Shown: positions 46,628 through 60,019, counted from the first letter of the stretch. The stretch is 64,000 nt of DNA from Cacajao melanocephalus (GCA_963573385.1 CAUYLG010071297.1:1-64000); one strand, 5' to 3'. The notes: a model not told the origin generated them from the sequence alone. Numbers and translations: made by a program.

Positions 46628-47640
46628 GTGTTGTGACTAAATCCATACTTTCTTTAAAGAGATGCAGATGAATTACTTTTCTGTTAATATATAGAGAAAT
46701 ATACGTGACAACATGCAAATACATGTAAATATCTACATACAGGTATATTTGTATGTGTGGTTGTAAAACCCATAAACAAGTGGATTTGGCCATCTTTGGG
46801 CAATTAGGTCAAATGTGAATATGTGTAAAAGTGCTTTTCATAACTGCATTACTATGGAGAAAACATCCACACTGCTGTAGTTTTCATTTCTACTTATTTC
46901 AGTTGCAGTCTATTTTTAATAAACTTTGTATGTATTTAAGTGTATTTGCTATTGTTTTGAAAGTGCTGACAAAGTTTATATTTGTAACATTAGACTTCCT
47001 CACTTGTCTCTTTCCATCTGTCTACTCTTCATTAAACACTTACTGAATATGAAAAAAAAATTTCAGCCATTATCTCTCAGATTACTAACTTGTCACCCTT
47101 CAGTCTATTCTCTTATTCTGTCACTCAGATTAGATATGTGTCAGAATGTCTTACCTATCCTCAATGTCTAACACTCTATTTCATGATTCCCATCTTTCAG
47201 TCTTTCTGGTTTACATTCTTAGTAATATTGGTAATATTGTTTAGATTTCTTTTCAGTTCACTAATTTTCATGTCAGCTGCATCTAATTTAATGTTTTAAC
47301 TATCCATTGTGTTTCCAATCATGAGTACATTTATTATTTCTAGAAATCTTACCTGTTTCTGTTTCTTATTTACCTACTCAGCTTTTTTGATTTCTAGTTC
47401 CTTGATTGTGCTTTCCTTCCATTGTTATTCCTTTAAAGAATAAACCCATTTGAATGTTCACTCTCAAATAATTCTAGCACCTATATGGTATTTGCTGGTC
47501 TAATTGTATCTCATGTTGTTTCTACTGCAACTTACTTAGAGTCACTTGCTTCTTCATGTAATTAGTGAATTCTGATTATGAACTTACATTCCTTGAAAGT
47601 TCATCTATTAGAATTCCTTAACCTAGTGTTTAACATGCCA

Positions 47641-48959
47641 TCATTTCAGATAGAAATTATGTTTATTTGTTTGATTTCTGGCATGGGCCTGGCAGCATTA
47701 ACAACCTGAAATTTATCTAATCTGATGTATTTCTCTGGCCATATTGGTGATTGTGCCTTTTTTTTCAAATAATCTGAGAAGACTTTATTTTTCTTCTTTG
47801 TTTTTCTTGCCAAAGCACAAAGAGACAAGTAGACAAAGTTTGGTAGGGGTTTTTTTTTTTGAAAGTACCAAATGTATGTGTGTTGGGGGGATGAGGGTGT
47901 GAGAGGAGTGATCTGCCATCCCACTTTCTTTGGATTACAGGCTCTGTCTCCTATCCCTTATATAGGGACCTTTAAAATGAGTCTAGTTTGCAAGGTTCAG
48001 CACATGCCTTCAAGGCAAAAAATAATCTCCAGCTCATTCTTACCTCTATTTTTTTTCTGACTGATTCTGAACTCCAGTTATTTCTTATGTTTTAACCCTA
48101 GCTCAGACACACAACTTTTGAATATTTAAAAGGATTTTTTGAAGTGTTGTATCTGCATATTTTAGCATTCTCTACTGTGGAATGGACTAATACACATGAG
48201 CTGTAAATATAGGCTATTGCATTAATAGGGAAAAGAGTAAAGAGAAAGATTGTAAAATACGTTGTTTTGTAATTTTTCACATATATTTCACAAATTTTGG
48301 AGAAAAAATTAATGGGACTTTTGCAAAATGACTATAACATAGAAAAACATTTAAAAAAATATTCATGCAATCCACAAGCATCTCTAGGCACTGAGATGAA
48401 GTGAGCTGAACTGCCAGAAAGTTACATTTTTGTACACATTAGGGTTATCCCTAAGAGTGTAATGTTTACCTTTAACTTTTATCAAATGTCATCATATTGT
48501 CAAGCCATATGAAATTTAGTATTTTATCAGTTATAAAAATGTGATTGAGGTCAGTTTTTATTACATCACTCACTGCCCTCAAGGAATTATATAATGGCTT
48601 AAAGCCAAATTTGAAAGCCAGCTCCGGCAACAAGGTTTAAGCCTTATGATGTGTGTAATTATGATCTCCTTTTTATTTGATCCTGATATTTTATATCTTC
48701 TTTGTCACTTTCATTTTGGTTTGCTATGTTAAAAGCTGCCTCAAATCCTCAAAGGAAAAAAATAGGCAAATAGATTTTTTTAATGAATGTGTTTTGGGCA
48801 ATGGAGAATTAACCTATGACCCTTAATATAACGACAAATTCTGATTGAAACAATTAGGAGTTATATAATTATTATTTAATTTGGACTTTGATATAGAATG
48901 GTACAAAAAGGCAGTATATACTTATAGAAGCAGTATAAAAAAAGAAAAATCAATAGACT
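47641..48959. other. Unique AT-rich DNA, no gene seen
   Basis: Nothing recognised. A 92-codon minus-strand frame (47646-47924) has no signature. Confidence 0.5.
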
Positions 48960-49062
48960 GAAATTCCAATTCTGAATTAAACGAGCAAACCACGTAACTT
49001 GATTGTGCCTCGATTTCTTCATTAACATCTGCCTTTTCTACCTCCCAGGATTATAGTAAAGG
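48960..49062 (+). mobile_element. MIR
   Basis: CAAACCACGTAACTTGATTG, TGCCTCGATTTCTTCATTAA and CCTCCCAGGATTATAGTAAA follow the MIR core. Confidence 0.8.
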
Positions 49063-49070
49063 ACCACATT

Positions 49071-49102
49071 CACACACGCACACACACACACACACACACA
49101 CA
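49071..49102 (+). repeat. (CA)n microsatellite
   Basis: Sixteen dinucleotide units, one altered to CG. Confidence 0.95.
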
Positions 49103-49169
49103 AAGATTGTTTTGATTCTTGAAAAGATTGTTCTAATTCTCATATGAAGGAAAGAAAAACAGCATTTAC

Positions 49170-49330
49170 TGTTAATTTTGCTAGATATTCCACCTACATT
49201 ATCTTATTTAATCCACAGTGCAACCCTCTTAGGTGAATATTATTATCCTCAATTTGCTGACCAGTAAACAAAGGCTCTAACTTACACAGTTATTAATCAG
49301 CGGTGCAGGATTTCAAACTTACATCCATCA
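49170..49330 (-). mobile_element. MIR-type relic, antisense
   Basis: CATTATCTTATTTAATCCAC, ATATTATTATCCTCAATTTG and CAGCGGTGCAGGATTTCAAA are the reverse MIR pattern. Confidence 0.82.
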
Positions 49331-50029
49331 TAAATGACTGATACATTCACCATACCAGATGAAACTCTTCATATGGGAAAGTTACTCAATAGATGTTTCA
49401 GACTTTATTTATTAATACAGAAGTCAATGCCTTCTGTATTAAGCAATAATATAGAATCTATCATTTATTTTTGAGTGTCTACTTTACGACTTCCAAATCT
49501 TGAACCTTAAATCCCTTAGTGATAGTTCTTGAGGCAAAGGCTTTAATGATGAAGGTCTTTAGTTAATGAATAGTTTCTGATTGTTCTAACACCAACTGAA
49601 AGGAAATGAAACAGACTTGATGCTAACATGGTCAGAGATTAAGTTATTTCTCTAATAATCCCTAATATAAACAAACTTCTAGCACTGCAATTTGGGAAGC
49701 CAAGCAAGGATTTTTAAAATTGGAATGTCACTATTTCACCTTTAGAAGCAGGCTTTTGAAAGCTAACCAATAACCTCCTGTCAAAATAATCATTTCCCAA
49801 GTCTGAGAAAACTCTGCATCCACACACCTCCATTGCTTTTTTCCAAAGGTGGCGTAACAATTAAAAACCCTGTAATGGAAAATGTAAAAGGAAGCTTCAT
49901 CGGTGACAAATGGTAGAAATATCGGCCCACTGCCTGGGAACCCCTTTCAGTTGAGAAAAGCGATCAGTACCAACTGGAGAGCCTACGGAGTTCCCATCTC
50001 CTCTGTCCTCTATGGGAGCACTTTGTTAA
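49331..50029. other. Unique DNA, no gene seen
   Basis: Nothing recognised. Confidence 0.5.
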
Positions 50030-50720
50030 ATCTTTCTAATAACATAAAGCCTGAGTTTTTTATTCTTCCTATATAAGAGCTTGAAATCAATTCACTGTCA
50101 GGCAACCGTGATAGTATTTGTCCCTTATTTCCCCAGGAAAATAGTTGATACATAAAAATGTTGATAGCTTCTCTTTTTGATGGAAAGATTTAATAAATAT
50201 AATTTCATGTACATGGAGGAAGAAAGACTATGAATTCTAAGGCAGGCCAGCCCTGTCAGGAGCAGCATCACTTCTAATCCCGCCCAAGCAGACAACGTGA
50301 TTGTATATCCTCATTAATGCTATAATTGGTATCTGGAATCTGTTCAAAAATACCGATTTACTTTGTAACAAAGGATTATGGCTGAATTTGGAGTTCTTTA
50401 TGGTCTGCAGATGCTTGTGAAATTCAAATATAAAAACTGTCAGTTAAACGTCTCATGAAAAGCCGTACCTTATACGAATCCAAAGGAACATGAACAAGTG
50501 CTTGAGGGGATGAAAATCCACAATGTGTTTCGGTAGCTAACCACTTACAGAAACATTAACATTCCTGGACAGGGTTGCTCACTGAGTTTCTAAAGTAACT
50601 TGGGAGCTATCAGGATTCAGTTCTTAACAGACTTCAACACAGTAGGGGGAAAATTGTCAGTCACAAGCCTCCAGTATTTATGAATTATTAATGTTGGCTT
50701 TCTGGGTATTTTTTTTTTCA
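50030..50720. other. Candidate conserved noncoding element
   Basis: Repeat-free, with CTCATTAATGCTATAATTGG, and CTTTGTAACAAAGGATTA (a palindromic SOX-type pair at 50361-50373 overlapping a GGATTA word), plus several CpGs kept in AT-rich DNA. No alignment is available. Confidence 0.35.
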
Positions 50721-53244
50721 GTTTTGCTTTTGTGTGCATGTTCAGCTGAGTAATTCAATAGACTGATGGAGACATGAATAGATATGCTAACTAGCACCAG
50801 GGTTAACCTTTAAAGTTCGTTAAAGCTGTCAGCTTTCAATGAAATATTTTCACGTTCCTTTTTTCTCTGTGAACTGGAATATAAACATTATTTGTACACT
50901 GGGATCAGAGGTGCTTAGGAGAAAAGGAGACTCCACCCTGGCATCATTTTTTTTTAAACCAAGACACCACTAATGGATTCATCAAGAAAGGCATCTTTAA
51001 AAACATTTCTCATTTACAAATCATGCCACCAGAATGTATTCAAGGCCTACCTTTATTACAGTATTTTTCAACTGAAAAAAAAAGTGATGGCATGTCCCTA
51101 CTGCTACAGAAACACTGGAAAAAAGGAATAAGATTTATAGAAGGAAAATGGAAAGCTAAGCAGTGAGCTACATCAGTGTGTGTGGGTTGTAAAAGGAACA
51201 AAAAGTACATCTTACAATCGTGATAAAGATGACATATAAAGCTGGTAACCACCTTTTGTCTAAACAGAGATTCTTTGGAAAAACAGGGAAATAAGGAGGC
51301 TCCTAATTAAACCAATTATGAAGTTTTCAAAATCTTCAAGGATTTTGTATCTACATATACTTGCTAAACAAGCCTATATAATAAAACTCATAATAGCTTC
51401 CTGCTTCACAATCTTTCCTGCCACTCTTTAACCATGAAGTTCTTCCCTGTCTCTTGCTGTGGAATCATCTGTCACCTGACACACATCAGGGCTATTCCAC
51501 TGCCATGTCTAATGACTGCACATTTCTAAGTCCTCTTTTCATCTCGATCTCTATCAAAACAAGAAGTAAGGCAATGTGAGATGAAATGGAAGACACACTG
51601 CTTTTGAAAATCTTTAACTGCCCACCAGTTTGCAACAATTCCATTATTAAAGATACAGAATAAGTAAGCTGCCCATTCTCAATGTGTAACAATAAAGATG
51701 TAATAAACTTAATATCTCAATCTTATTCTAAAGGGAGCTCTATTCTTCTTCAATTTTTTTCCTCCATCACATTCCTTTGAGGTCAGCAGGACAGATAAGA
51801 GAATGGTTTGATCAACTTAATAAAAGTAAAGAAAAAGAAATTGAAGCAAAGAAAATTTGGATTACTTGCCATCAAGTAATCTGGTAAAGGAGTAACCCTT
51901 TAATCCTTTACCAGATCAAAGACAACTAGCCCTACATCTAATTTTCAAAATAATTTATGTCTTCCAAAAGATGCTCCAAATTAGGGGCAGGCCCTAAAAT
52001 GTGGCCCAGACACCAACTGTTCTTTCTCAGTATCTGTGCCTTTAGGACTGCCCTCTCTCACCAGGATTGAAAAAAAAGCAAAAAGTTCTTGGAGTTTATT
52101 ATTTATTCTTCCCCCTTTCCTTCAAAACCATTTTTTCTCTTTTCTGATATCTATCTTTTACTATCATTTATAATATAGAAGCATATATTGGAGACAGTAT
52201 TTTAAATTATTAATGTAGTTTATTTGTTTTGCATTTCCAAGTACGTGTCCTAGAGCATCCATATGCTTGGGGAGATGCGTTGAGGAAAGAAAAATAAAAA
52301 TAAAGACTGATGTAATATTCAGCATCTGACATATGAAATAGGATATAACACAAAGTCAGTAAGCTTAAGAGCCATGTATTTTGTAGAGAGAAAGGATTTC
52401 CCAAATGCTTTTATTTATTCTTTTAGGACATCAACAGCCAATCCTGAAGGACCCATGGTCATTGAGTTCTTCTTGGAGCTAAGAAAATTTTATTTCCCCC
52501 CTAGAAGGCAATGGCAGGAAAGCTCTTGCTTAACTGTAGGAAAACAAAATGCAGGTAAAGAAAAAGAAAAGCTTTCCATTTCTGACTTGGGGAATTACAG
52601 AGAGCAGAAAGGGAAGAAAGAAATTAGATTCAAGTGTTCAGTCTTCGGTCTCCTGATTTTCCCCTCAGACTTTTGCCCTGAGGGTGACTTGTGCTGATAA
52701 GCAAAGAAATCTCAAAGAAACATGGCTCTTGCCCCTTATTCTTCATTTGGGATTGGAAGAGGAGATGGCTATGAGGAGGACCTCACACCAACATAAAGCC
52801 ACACAGCCCAACTAAGAAAGGCCAATCCATGTGGCTAAACAGAGGGCGATCTGGATTAGGACTTCTCCTTCTCCCTCAAGGCCCATGGGGTGTGAGTATC
52901 TGAATTGAGAGTCGGCCACCCTCACATGGAGCCTGCTGTGCTGGGCAAGACAACACCACGGGAGAGGGTGGAATTGAGTGGACTGGTCCAAGGGCTGGGT
53001 GGGAGGCATGGTAAAGAACACTCGAGAGCCAGAAAAGTACAGAGAGACTCCTCCAACCCACTAACATGGAGACACCTTGTATACCCAGGTACCATCATGG
53101 AAAGCAAAGTAAGGAGAGACAGAACCTAAGCAATTCTACCTAATACGAGTGGTACATGACCTAAAGAAACAACCTCAATATTTTGATCAGACCAAATTGG
53201 GTATTATATTACATTTTCCCCACTCTCCGGAAGAGTTTGAGAAT
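50721..53244. other. Unique DNA, no gene seen
   Basis: Frames of up to 107 codons (52374-52697) show no signature. Two adjoining inverted repeats lie at 51860-51916. Confidence 0.5.
51860..51916. repeat. Two overlapping perfect hairpins
   Basis: Hairpin 1 has 9-bp arms GATTACTTG (51860-51868 with 51873-51881) and a 4-base loop. Hairpin 2 has 13-bp arms ATCTGGTAAAGGA (51879-51891 with 51904-51916) and a 12-base loop. They share ATC at 51879-51881. Confidence 0.95.
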
Positions 53245-53292
53245 TAGCTCCTCAGGTGATTCTTGTGCACATTAAGTTTAAGAACCATTACC
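53245..53292 (+). mobile_element. MER5A 3' end fragment
   Basis: CTCCTCAGGTGATTCTTGTG and ATTAAGTTTAAGAACCATTA match the terminal MER5A sequence. Confidence 0.65.
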
Positions 53293-53807
53293 CAACTTTC
53301 TAGCCATCCTTGCAAAAATAAAAACAATGTTAATCTCTGGATTAATTGATTATGAGAAGAGCAGATATTCTTGGTACCTGAGTTAGAACTTTCTCCCTAG
53401 GGCCCTCCTGGCAAAATTCCCGTGCAAAGTTCTTAGTAAAATGGGCTCCTTGAGGTTCTTCTAGAACGTTTTTTGCTCAATGCTGATGACACCTCCACAA
53501 AAAGCAATTTGTTATAGATAAGCTAATGCTAAAATAATACTCAACAACCAAGGGATTCAGCTTACTGATTGAGCTTGGTAGAGAGGTAAGCTATCAAATA
53601 GCTGGTGGAATGGGAACAAATAGACTTTAAGCAAACTTTGTTTCAGCTTGATTTTTGCTAAATAGTGGGTGGGCCCCGAGTTAAAAGGGTGCTCATTGTG
53701 GGGCTAGTTTATGTCACCTTTTAAATAAACAGACATGAATCTAAGCAGACAATAGAGATTGGTTTGATATCTTTTTATAAAAACAGAGTCATTTAATAAG
53801 AGCCAAC

Positions 53808-54193
53808 AATGCCGTATTAGTTTGGTAGGGCTGATGTAACAAAGTACCATAGACTGGGTAACTTAAGAAACAGAAATTTATTTTCTCATAATTCTGGAGA
53901 CTGGAAGTCTGAGAACAAGGTGTCAGCAGGGTTCATTTCATTGGAACCCCTTTTCTTGGCTTGTGGATGGCCCTCTCCTTCCCCTCTACTTGGCCTTCCT
54001 CCTGTGCAAGTCTGTGTCCTAATCGCCTATAGAAAGCAGTCATACTGCGTGAGGGCCCAGTCATAAGATCTCATTTTACCTTAATTATCTCTTTAATTGT
54101 CCTGTCTCCAAATACAGTCACATTCTGAGATACTAGAGATTAGGACGTCAGCATATCAATTTAGGGGACACAGTTCAGCCCATAACAAATGCC
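53808..54193 (-). mobile_element. MLT1-type solo LTR with TSD
   Basis: GTATTAGTTTGGTAGGGC, AACAGAAATTTATTTTCTC and a closing GTTCAGCCCATAACA match an MLT1 LTR read backwards over its full length (about 53814-54187). AATGCC flanks both sides (53808-53813 and 54188-54193), which fits the 5-bp duplication of MaLRs. No internal part adjoins. Confidence 0.92.
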
Positions 54194-55084
54194 TAAATAG
54201 GAGATCATATGGCTGACCATCGAGATAGGTTCAGGAGTAAACACAGATTCCTTAAAGTCACCACCAAGATTCTGTTTCTCTGGGGAAAATGAGGTTCTCT
54301 TTATCCATGGGGATTATCAGCTGTGGGAATACAGCCAGGAGTCTGTCAAATGTCCATTCCCATGCCTGGGGTTGGCTGGAGCCCTTCCACCTGAAACACA
54401 TGAACTATGTGGGGAGGTATGGCACACAGTCAAGCATGTTCATGGCACAAAGTTACCAGCAGAATGTTCAGGTGGGAGAATGGAGCTAGGCTCTGCATTA
54501 GTCTCCAGGCCAGGGGCCCCAATCTAGAGTATCTTCCTAGAGGGATCATCCTTTGTAAATTCACAGAGAATTACCGTATGCATTAACAGCCCTGGTATTC
54601 TCGTTAGGAGGTGGGGGATGTTTGCTAGGCAGGCAAAACTACCAGAAGTCCACTACTCCTTTTCAGAATGCTGCTATCACAGTCCCATACTCCTTTCTAC
54701 ATTTTCTTATATGCATTTTCTATGTTTTCCATGGACCCCAGGTCAATAAACTTTGGTTCACTTATTGCACATATGTAAGGCTCTATCTATATTAAACTCT
54801 CCAGATCCCTTGTGTCTGTAATTGTGTCCCATGTTCCAGGCCCATAGAGTCATTCCCCATCAGGCCTTAGGCTACTCCCATCATCGCTCTCACATCTTTC
54901 ACTCTCAGACATCTCTCACATGCAAGCTCCCTATACTAAAGAGTCTTTCAATCTCTACCCTAATCCTATCCCTCAGTGCCTGAGGAGGCCTAACTGCTAT
55001 GTGCATCTACCTTTCAGGTTCAATGTGTGTGCTTGTGTGTATGTGTGTCAATACTTCTTTTTTTGCTTATTGTAACAGAATTTG
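54194..55084. other. Unique DNA, no gene seen
   Basis: Only a TG-rich stretch (55024-55049) stands out. Confidence 0.5.
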
Positions 55085-55665
55085 ATCAAAGAAGTAGAAC
55101 TGGTATGAGTGGTCTCAGATAAGGAATTTATTGTAGTGGTTACACTGTAGGTAATTGTGGGAGCTGAAGAAGCAGTCTGTACCATTTCCAAAGGTCAGCC
55201 AGATTGCAGTAGGGAAGGAAGCTGGATGAAAAGAAGAGCAAAGACAAACTGGAACCTGGGAGACCACACTGGAACTTGCGTCTGCTTTGCACCACTTCCA
55301 ACCGTGTCGCCACGGATGATCTGCAGGAAGAGCTGCACCCTTCATTGTGGAGCAACATGCACCTGGGACCCAGAGTTCACAAAACCTGAAGGAACAGGTC
55401 TGGTGGGAGGTGGAGGTGGATGGGTGTGGATGCTGCCCCACAACAACGAGGTGAGCTTGCAGAAGAATTACAGTGTGTATGAGCTGCCTCTGTGCCTGGG
55501 ACCTTATGCCAACCTTCCAAAAATAACAAGATGGCTGTGGCTTGGCTTTGGCCTTCCAAAACACGTGAATTTTTCTAGTGGCCAACTTTAGCCGGATACC
55601 AAATAAGAAAGAATATTCTGGGACATGTAGTTCCAGGTAGCTACTCTCCCACAATACAGGTCACC
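55085..55665. other. Unclassified block open on both strands
   Basis: The longest frames of the window lie here: 179 codons on minus (55115-55654) and 144 on plus (55157-55591), almost fully overlapping. Neither contains a recognisable domain. The GC content is higher than in the flanks, and CTGGGACATGTAGTTCC near the end recalls old repeats. It is more likely an unrecognised interspersed repeat than a gene. Confidence 0.4.
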
Positions 55666-58204
55666 ACACTTAATACATCTAAAAATATTAATTCACTTAT
55701 AAAGCTGTTATCCACTTTTTAAACTGTGCTATACGTAACTCCATATTAAGACTCTTCTAAGAAAGACGGACCCCACATTAAACTGTATAAACTTTGGCTG
55801 ATAATTAAATATAGGTCAATGTCTTCAGCAGGAAACGATCATGGAAAGATTATGTTGAAAGATAGTCATTTCTAAGCCTTATTATGTCATATATACTGCA
55901 TTTGCCTGTTTATACAATGATTTTACATAAATTACTACTCAAATATCCAGTTCTCTCCCAAATTTTGTACGGTACAAGCCTTGCTACCCACTGTGTTATA
56001 CCTCCGAGCCCTACTCTCTTGGGTCTCCCATCGGTTTTATTTTTACTAAAAGCTTTGAGAAACTTCAAAGGTCAAATTGAAGCTTTTTCTACATTGTAAG
56101 GCACCAACAGTGGAGATTCCTAAAATATACATATAGGGGATTAAGTATATTTTCATTTCATCTATATAATGGAGAACTATTTTGCTATTACAGCTGATAT
56201 TGTAGAAAAGCATATTTAATTACTCAGTAGTATGTTAATTAAAATAAAGCAAGTTACATAAGAAGATAGTCTCATTTTTGGAATCCATAGCCCATATATG
56301 TGATAGAATTGTCCACGTGGAGATAAGCCAACTCTAGGTGCTTGGCTGTAATATTTGTTGCTGGCATCCGGGATTCACGTGAAGAAGAGACACTAAGTAC
56401 ATATAGGATATGAACTAACTTAGGAACTTGGTTTGTCTTTTATCCTTCCACTTTATTTGGCTTTAGAAACTTCAAGTGCTGCAAGATGCGTAAAGTTTAT
56501 CTGGATTATCTTGTCATTTGGAGCACTCAAGCGTCTGCTTCAATATGCCTTCGAATCACGATTGCCAAATGAGAGCGATACTTTGTGCTTCTCACATAGC
56601 TTCTTACCAAGGATCCCAAAGCACCGGTAAAACGTTAGTTTTGCCTCCCATCGCTTCTCTGAAGAAACTCAAGAGAAAGTCTGGGGCAATTTGATTCATA
56701 AAACTTACCAATTAATCCAAAGATAAACTGCCAAGGGCATGCTTTTACAAATAGATGTGGTTATTTCCAGAGTCCATTCTCCCAAAAGATATGAATCCCA
56801 TGGAGTTATAAAAGGAACATGGAAATCAATAAAAATTGCATCCTCAGTCTAAATAATACATATACACATAGAATAAATACATGTATCTGAAAAAGTACCA
56901 AACTTCTTGGCCCCCTAAGGAAGACATAGGACTTTTTCTTCTTTCTGCGTCTTTGTGCTGGCCTTTCAAATTTTAAAATCAAATTTTAACAATTTGTTAC
57001 TATGTAAACTGATCATAGGAATGCAACTAGAGATAAAGAATTTTCTTAAATATAGGTGTGTAGACATGTGATGCTGATTTAAATCAGCTTTAGTGGTTTC
57101 TGGGTGGAAGCCACTCTTTTTAGCCCCTATCTTCCTTTTACCAGCATGAGGCATCCATGCGGTACACGTCTTACCCAAGCATGTTCCATAATCAGTGTCA
57201 GCAACTGACACAAAGACCTTGGTCTCCTCACCCTCACTTCACACTGCTATCTACCAAACTATTTTTTCTCTGTTGTTTTAATTCCAACCTTATGATGAGG
57301 TCACACAGGTCTCATAAATATAAGCTTATTTTATGTCAAAATCCAGGATGTTTTGAAAAAATGAATCATCTTCATGAATAGGCCAATATTTTAAAGCCGT
57401 GTATTCAGTAATTGCTGAACTGTATCTATTTTTGGTTGATTTTGGCTTCCATGAAAAAATTTTCATTCAATGTTTGTTTATTCATATGCACAATTTTAAG
57501 AGCCCAGGAGTTCTAAAAAGCCAAGAGTGACTAACTGTGCTCTGGACACGGTTAAGAGACTGCCCACTAATTTAGTGAAATAAATTAGAATGGGATTTAT
57601 ACATACATGAATGAATGTGGATTATATTTTAAAAAGTGGGATTTTTGCCCCCGAGAATGTGGAATTTTTGGTTTTATTTTATACCACACATTTAACTTTG
57701 AAATAAATAGGTTGCTACATACCATAGTAATTGTGGATGGACAGGGGTCACCAGGAAACAATAAAACTGTCAACACAAACTAATGACAACCGAGCACAGG
57801 GTAGCAAATAGGACATGAGTGTTTTATGAGAAAAGGTCAGGAGGTTCAAGTCACAAGGAAGAAAGATGGGTTTTGCCATCCAAACCGAACGCGCTTTACA
57901 AGTTAATTAGGCTTCTAGAACTTGTTCCAGATGGCGAAGAAATAGTATAGGAGACAGATATAAGCCAGCAATGGAGGAGTCAGGGATGAAACACAAAGCA
58001 AAGTCTGGTGCTGAGACTGGGGAACAAGCAGAAAATTAGGAACAGAAGAAGACAAAGACAGGGGACTTGGGACGGTAAGAAGAGATTAGGGCAACATATA
58101 GCCAGAGGTGAGCGGCTAAGTGATCACTAAGGGGGAAAGTAACAGTGGCCTCAGGGCAAGGCATGTAGCTACAGAACACACAGTCAGCAATCTTCACTGG
58201 ATCT
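55666..58204. other. Unique DNA, no gene seen
   Basis: AT-rich. No repeat or gene recognised. Confidence 0.5.
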
Positions 58205-58534
58205 TTTTCTTTTTCTTTTTTTTCTTTTATTTATTTGTTTGTTTGTTTGTTTGAGGCAGGGTCTCACTCTGTCACCCAGGCTAGAATGCAGTGGCACAAT
58301 TATGGTTCATTGCAGCCTCAACCTCCCAGGCTCAGGTGATCCTCCCACCTAAGCCTCCCGAGTAGCTGGAACTACAGGCATGGGCCACCAGGCCCAGTGC
58401 ATTTTTGTATTTTTGGTAGAGACAGGGTTTTGCCATGTTGACCAGGCTGGTCTCCAACTCCTGAGTTCAAGCGGCTCCCCCACCTCGGCCTCCCAAAGTG
58501 CCAGGATTACAGATATGATCCACTGCACCCGGCC
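58205..58534 (-). mobile_element. AluJ, antisense
   Basis: A pyrimidine/TTTG-rich lead (58205-58250), then GAGGCAGGGTCTCACTCTG through GGCTCAGGTGATCCTCCCAC to CACTGCACCCGGCC. J-type words. Confidence 0.95.
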
Positions 58535-59254
58535 TCCACCAGCTCTTTATGACCACCCAGGACAGATGTAGACAACAGCTAAACCTCAGAACCAGATGTA
58601 GATCTGTGCAGCAGGACTTCCCAACTGAACTAAGAGGCGTTGAGTCAAAAAATGATGCATGTACCTTCTCTCTGTGTCTCAATCTGCTGACCCTTAAACA
58701 TTTACTGTAAATTCTTTAATTTGAAGTCAAATTGTTACATACACACACACAATCCCAAATATTTATAACAATATGCATTTTATGTACACTAAATTATGAA
58801 ATGATCCCTTGCAAACATTTCTAAACCATGTGCTGTGACTTGTCACTGCAGTGTGAGGCAGAGATACTAACTGCATAATAGTTCCAGATTTAAGTCCCGA
58901 AATGGAATCTTATTGTTCAGGGCTCTGTCACATGTGCATTCTTGAGTCAGTCATTGTGAGCATGGAACATACTGATTGGCCAGATGTGAGTAACATGCCC
59001 ACTGGAGCTGCAGCCGAAGATCACTTCTGTCTGAACTGTGAGAAGTGAATGTGAAGAGTGAGTGTTTTCTCAGAGTAAAGTCAGGTTGCAGTTAGAAAAG
59101 ACTATGAAACTGAGTGGTTTAAATAAACATAGATACAAGAACTGAACCCCATTGCAATGGGAAGCCTAAGTGATATGTCCAAGGTCAAATATAATTCAGG
59201 AGTGATAGAAACAAGACAAAACCCTGTTATTTATTTATTTCCAATCCAGGTAAG
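58535..59254. other. Unique DNA, no gene seen
   Basis: A short (CA)6 lies near 58739-58750. Nothing else recognised. Confidence 0.5.
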
Positions 59255-59636
59255 TATATGAGTTTGTTAGGACTGCATAACAAAGTACTACAGACTGTGA
59301 GGCTTAAACAACAGAAATGTATTTTCCCACAGTTCTGGAGGCCACAAATCTGACATGATGGCGTTCGCCCTGCTGGTTTCTTTAGGAGCCTCTCTCCTTG
59401 GCTTGTAGATGGCCATCTTCTCCCTGTGTCTTCGCATGGTTGTCCCTCTGTGTCTCTGTCCTAATTTCTTCTTCTTCGATGGACACCAGTCACATTAGAT
59501 TAGGGCCCAGCCCTAATCTAATTTTAACTTAATCACCTTTTTAAAGGCCCTATCTTCAAGTATGATCACATCCTGAAGAACTAGGAGTTAGAATTTCAGC
59601 ATATGAATTTGAGAGGAACACAATTCAACACATAGT
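59255..59636 (-). mobile_element. MLT1-type LTR, antisense
   Basis: GCATAACAAAGTACTACAGA, CTCTCTCCTTGGCTTGTAG and CAGCATATGAATTTGAGAGG match MLT1 read backwards and parallel the copy at 53814-54187. A perfect 13-bp hairpin at 59494-59522 departs from that copy. Confidence 0.9.
59494..59522. repeat. Perfect 13-bp hairpin, 3-base loop
   Basis: ATTAGATTAGGGC, loop CCA, then its exact reverse complement, inside the MLT1 LTR. Confidence 0.96.
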
Positions 59637-60019
59637 GGTAGATTTTATTACACCAAGAGGGTAGTTAACGTAAATGAGTGAACATAAACACACAGAAAGA
59701 GGAGATGCATACAGATAAGGGTACCAATGCATACACTGCCCTGCCACTCTGTGCATGAGGAACATACATGTGCCGTCTAGATACTTCAGGGCATACACGT
59801 ACACCAAAGATAACCAAAGAGGGTCAACTGCCTTTTTCCCTCACAAATTTCACAAATTAAAGATTGCATGAACCCAAATTGCAACAAAGCTAACATTTTT
59901 TTCTAAGTCAACTACGTTGCAAAGTAGCAAGTTCTCATATTAAATTTTTATTAAATAAGACAAATTTTTATGCCATTTATACAAATGTCACTTTCAACAT
60001 TATCTTTTTCACACTTCTT
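59637..60019. other. Unique DNA, no gene seen
   Basis: Nothing recognised. Confidence 0.5.

Noticed and set aside
55115..55654. 179-codon minus-strand frame as a gene
   Set aside because: It overlaps a 144-codon frame on the other strand, shows no domain, signal or exon context, and the block looks like an old repeat.
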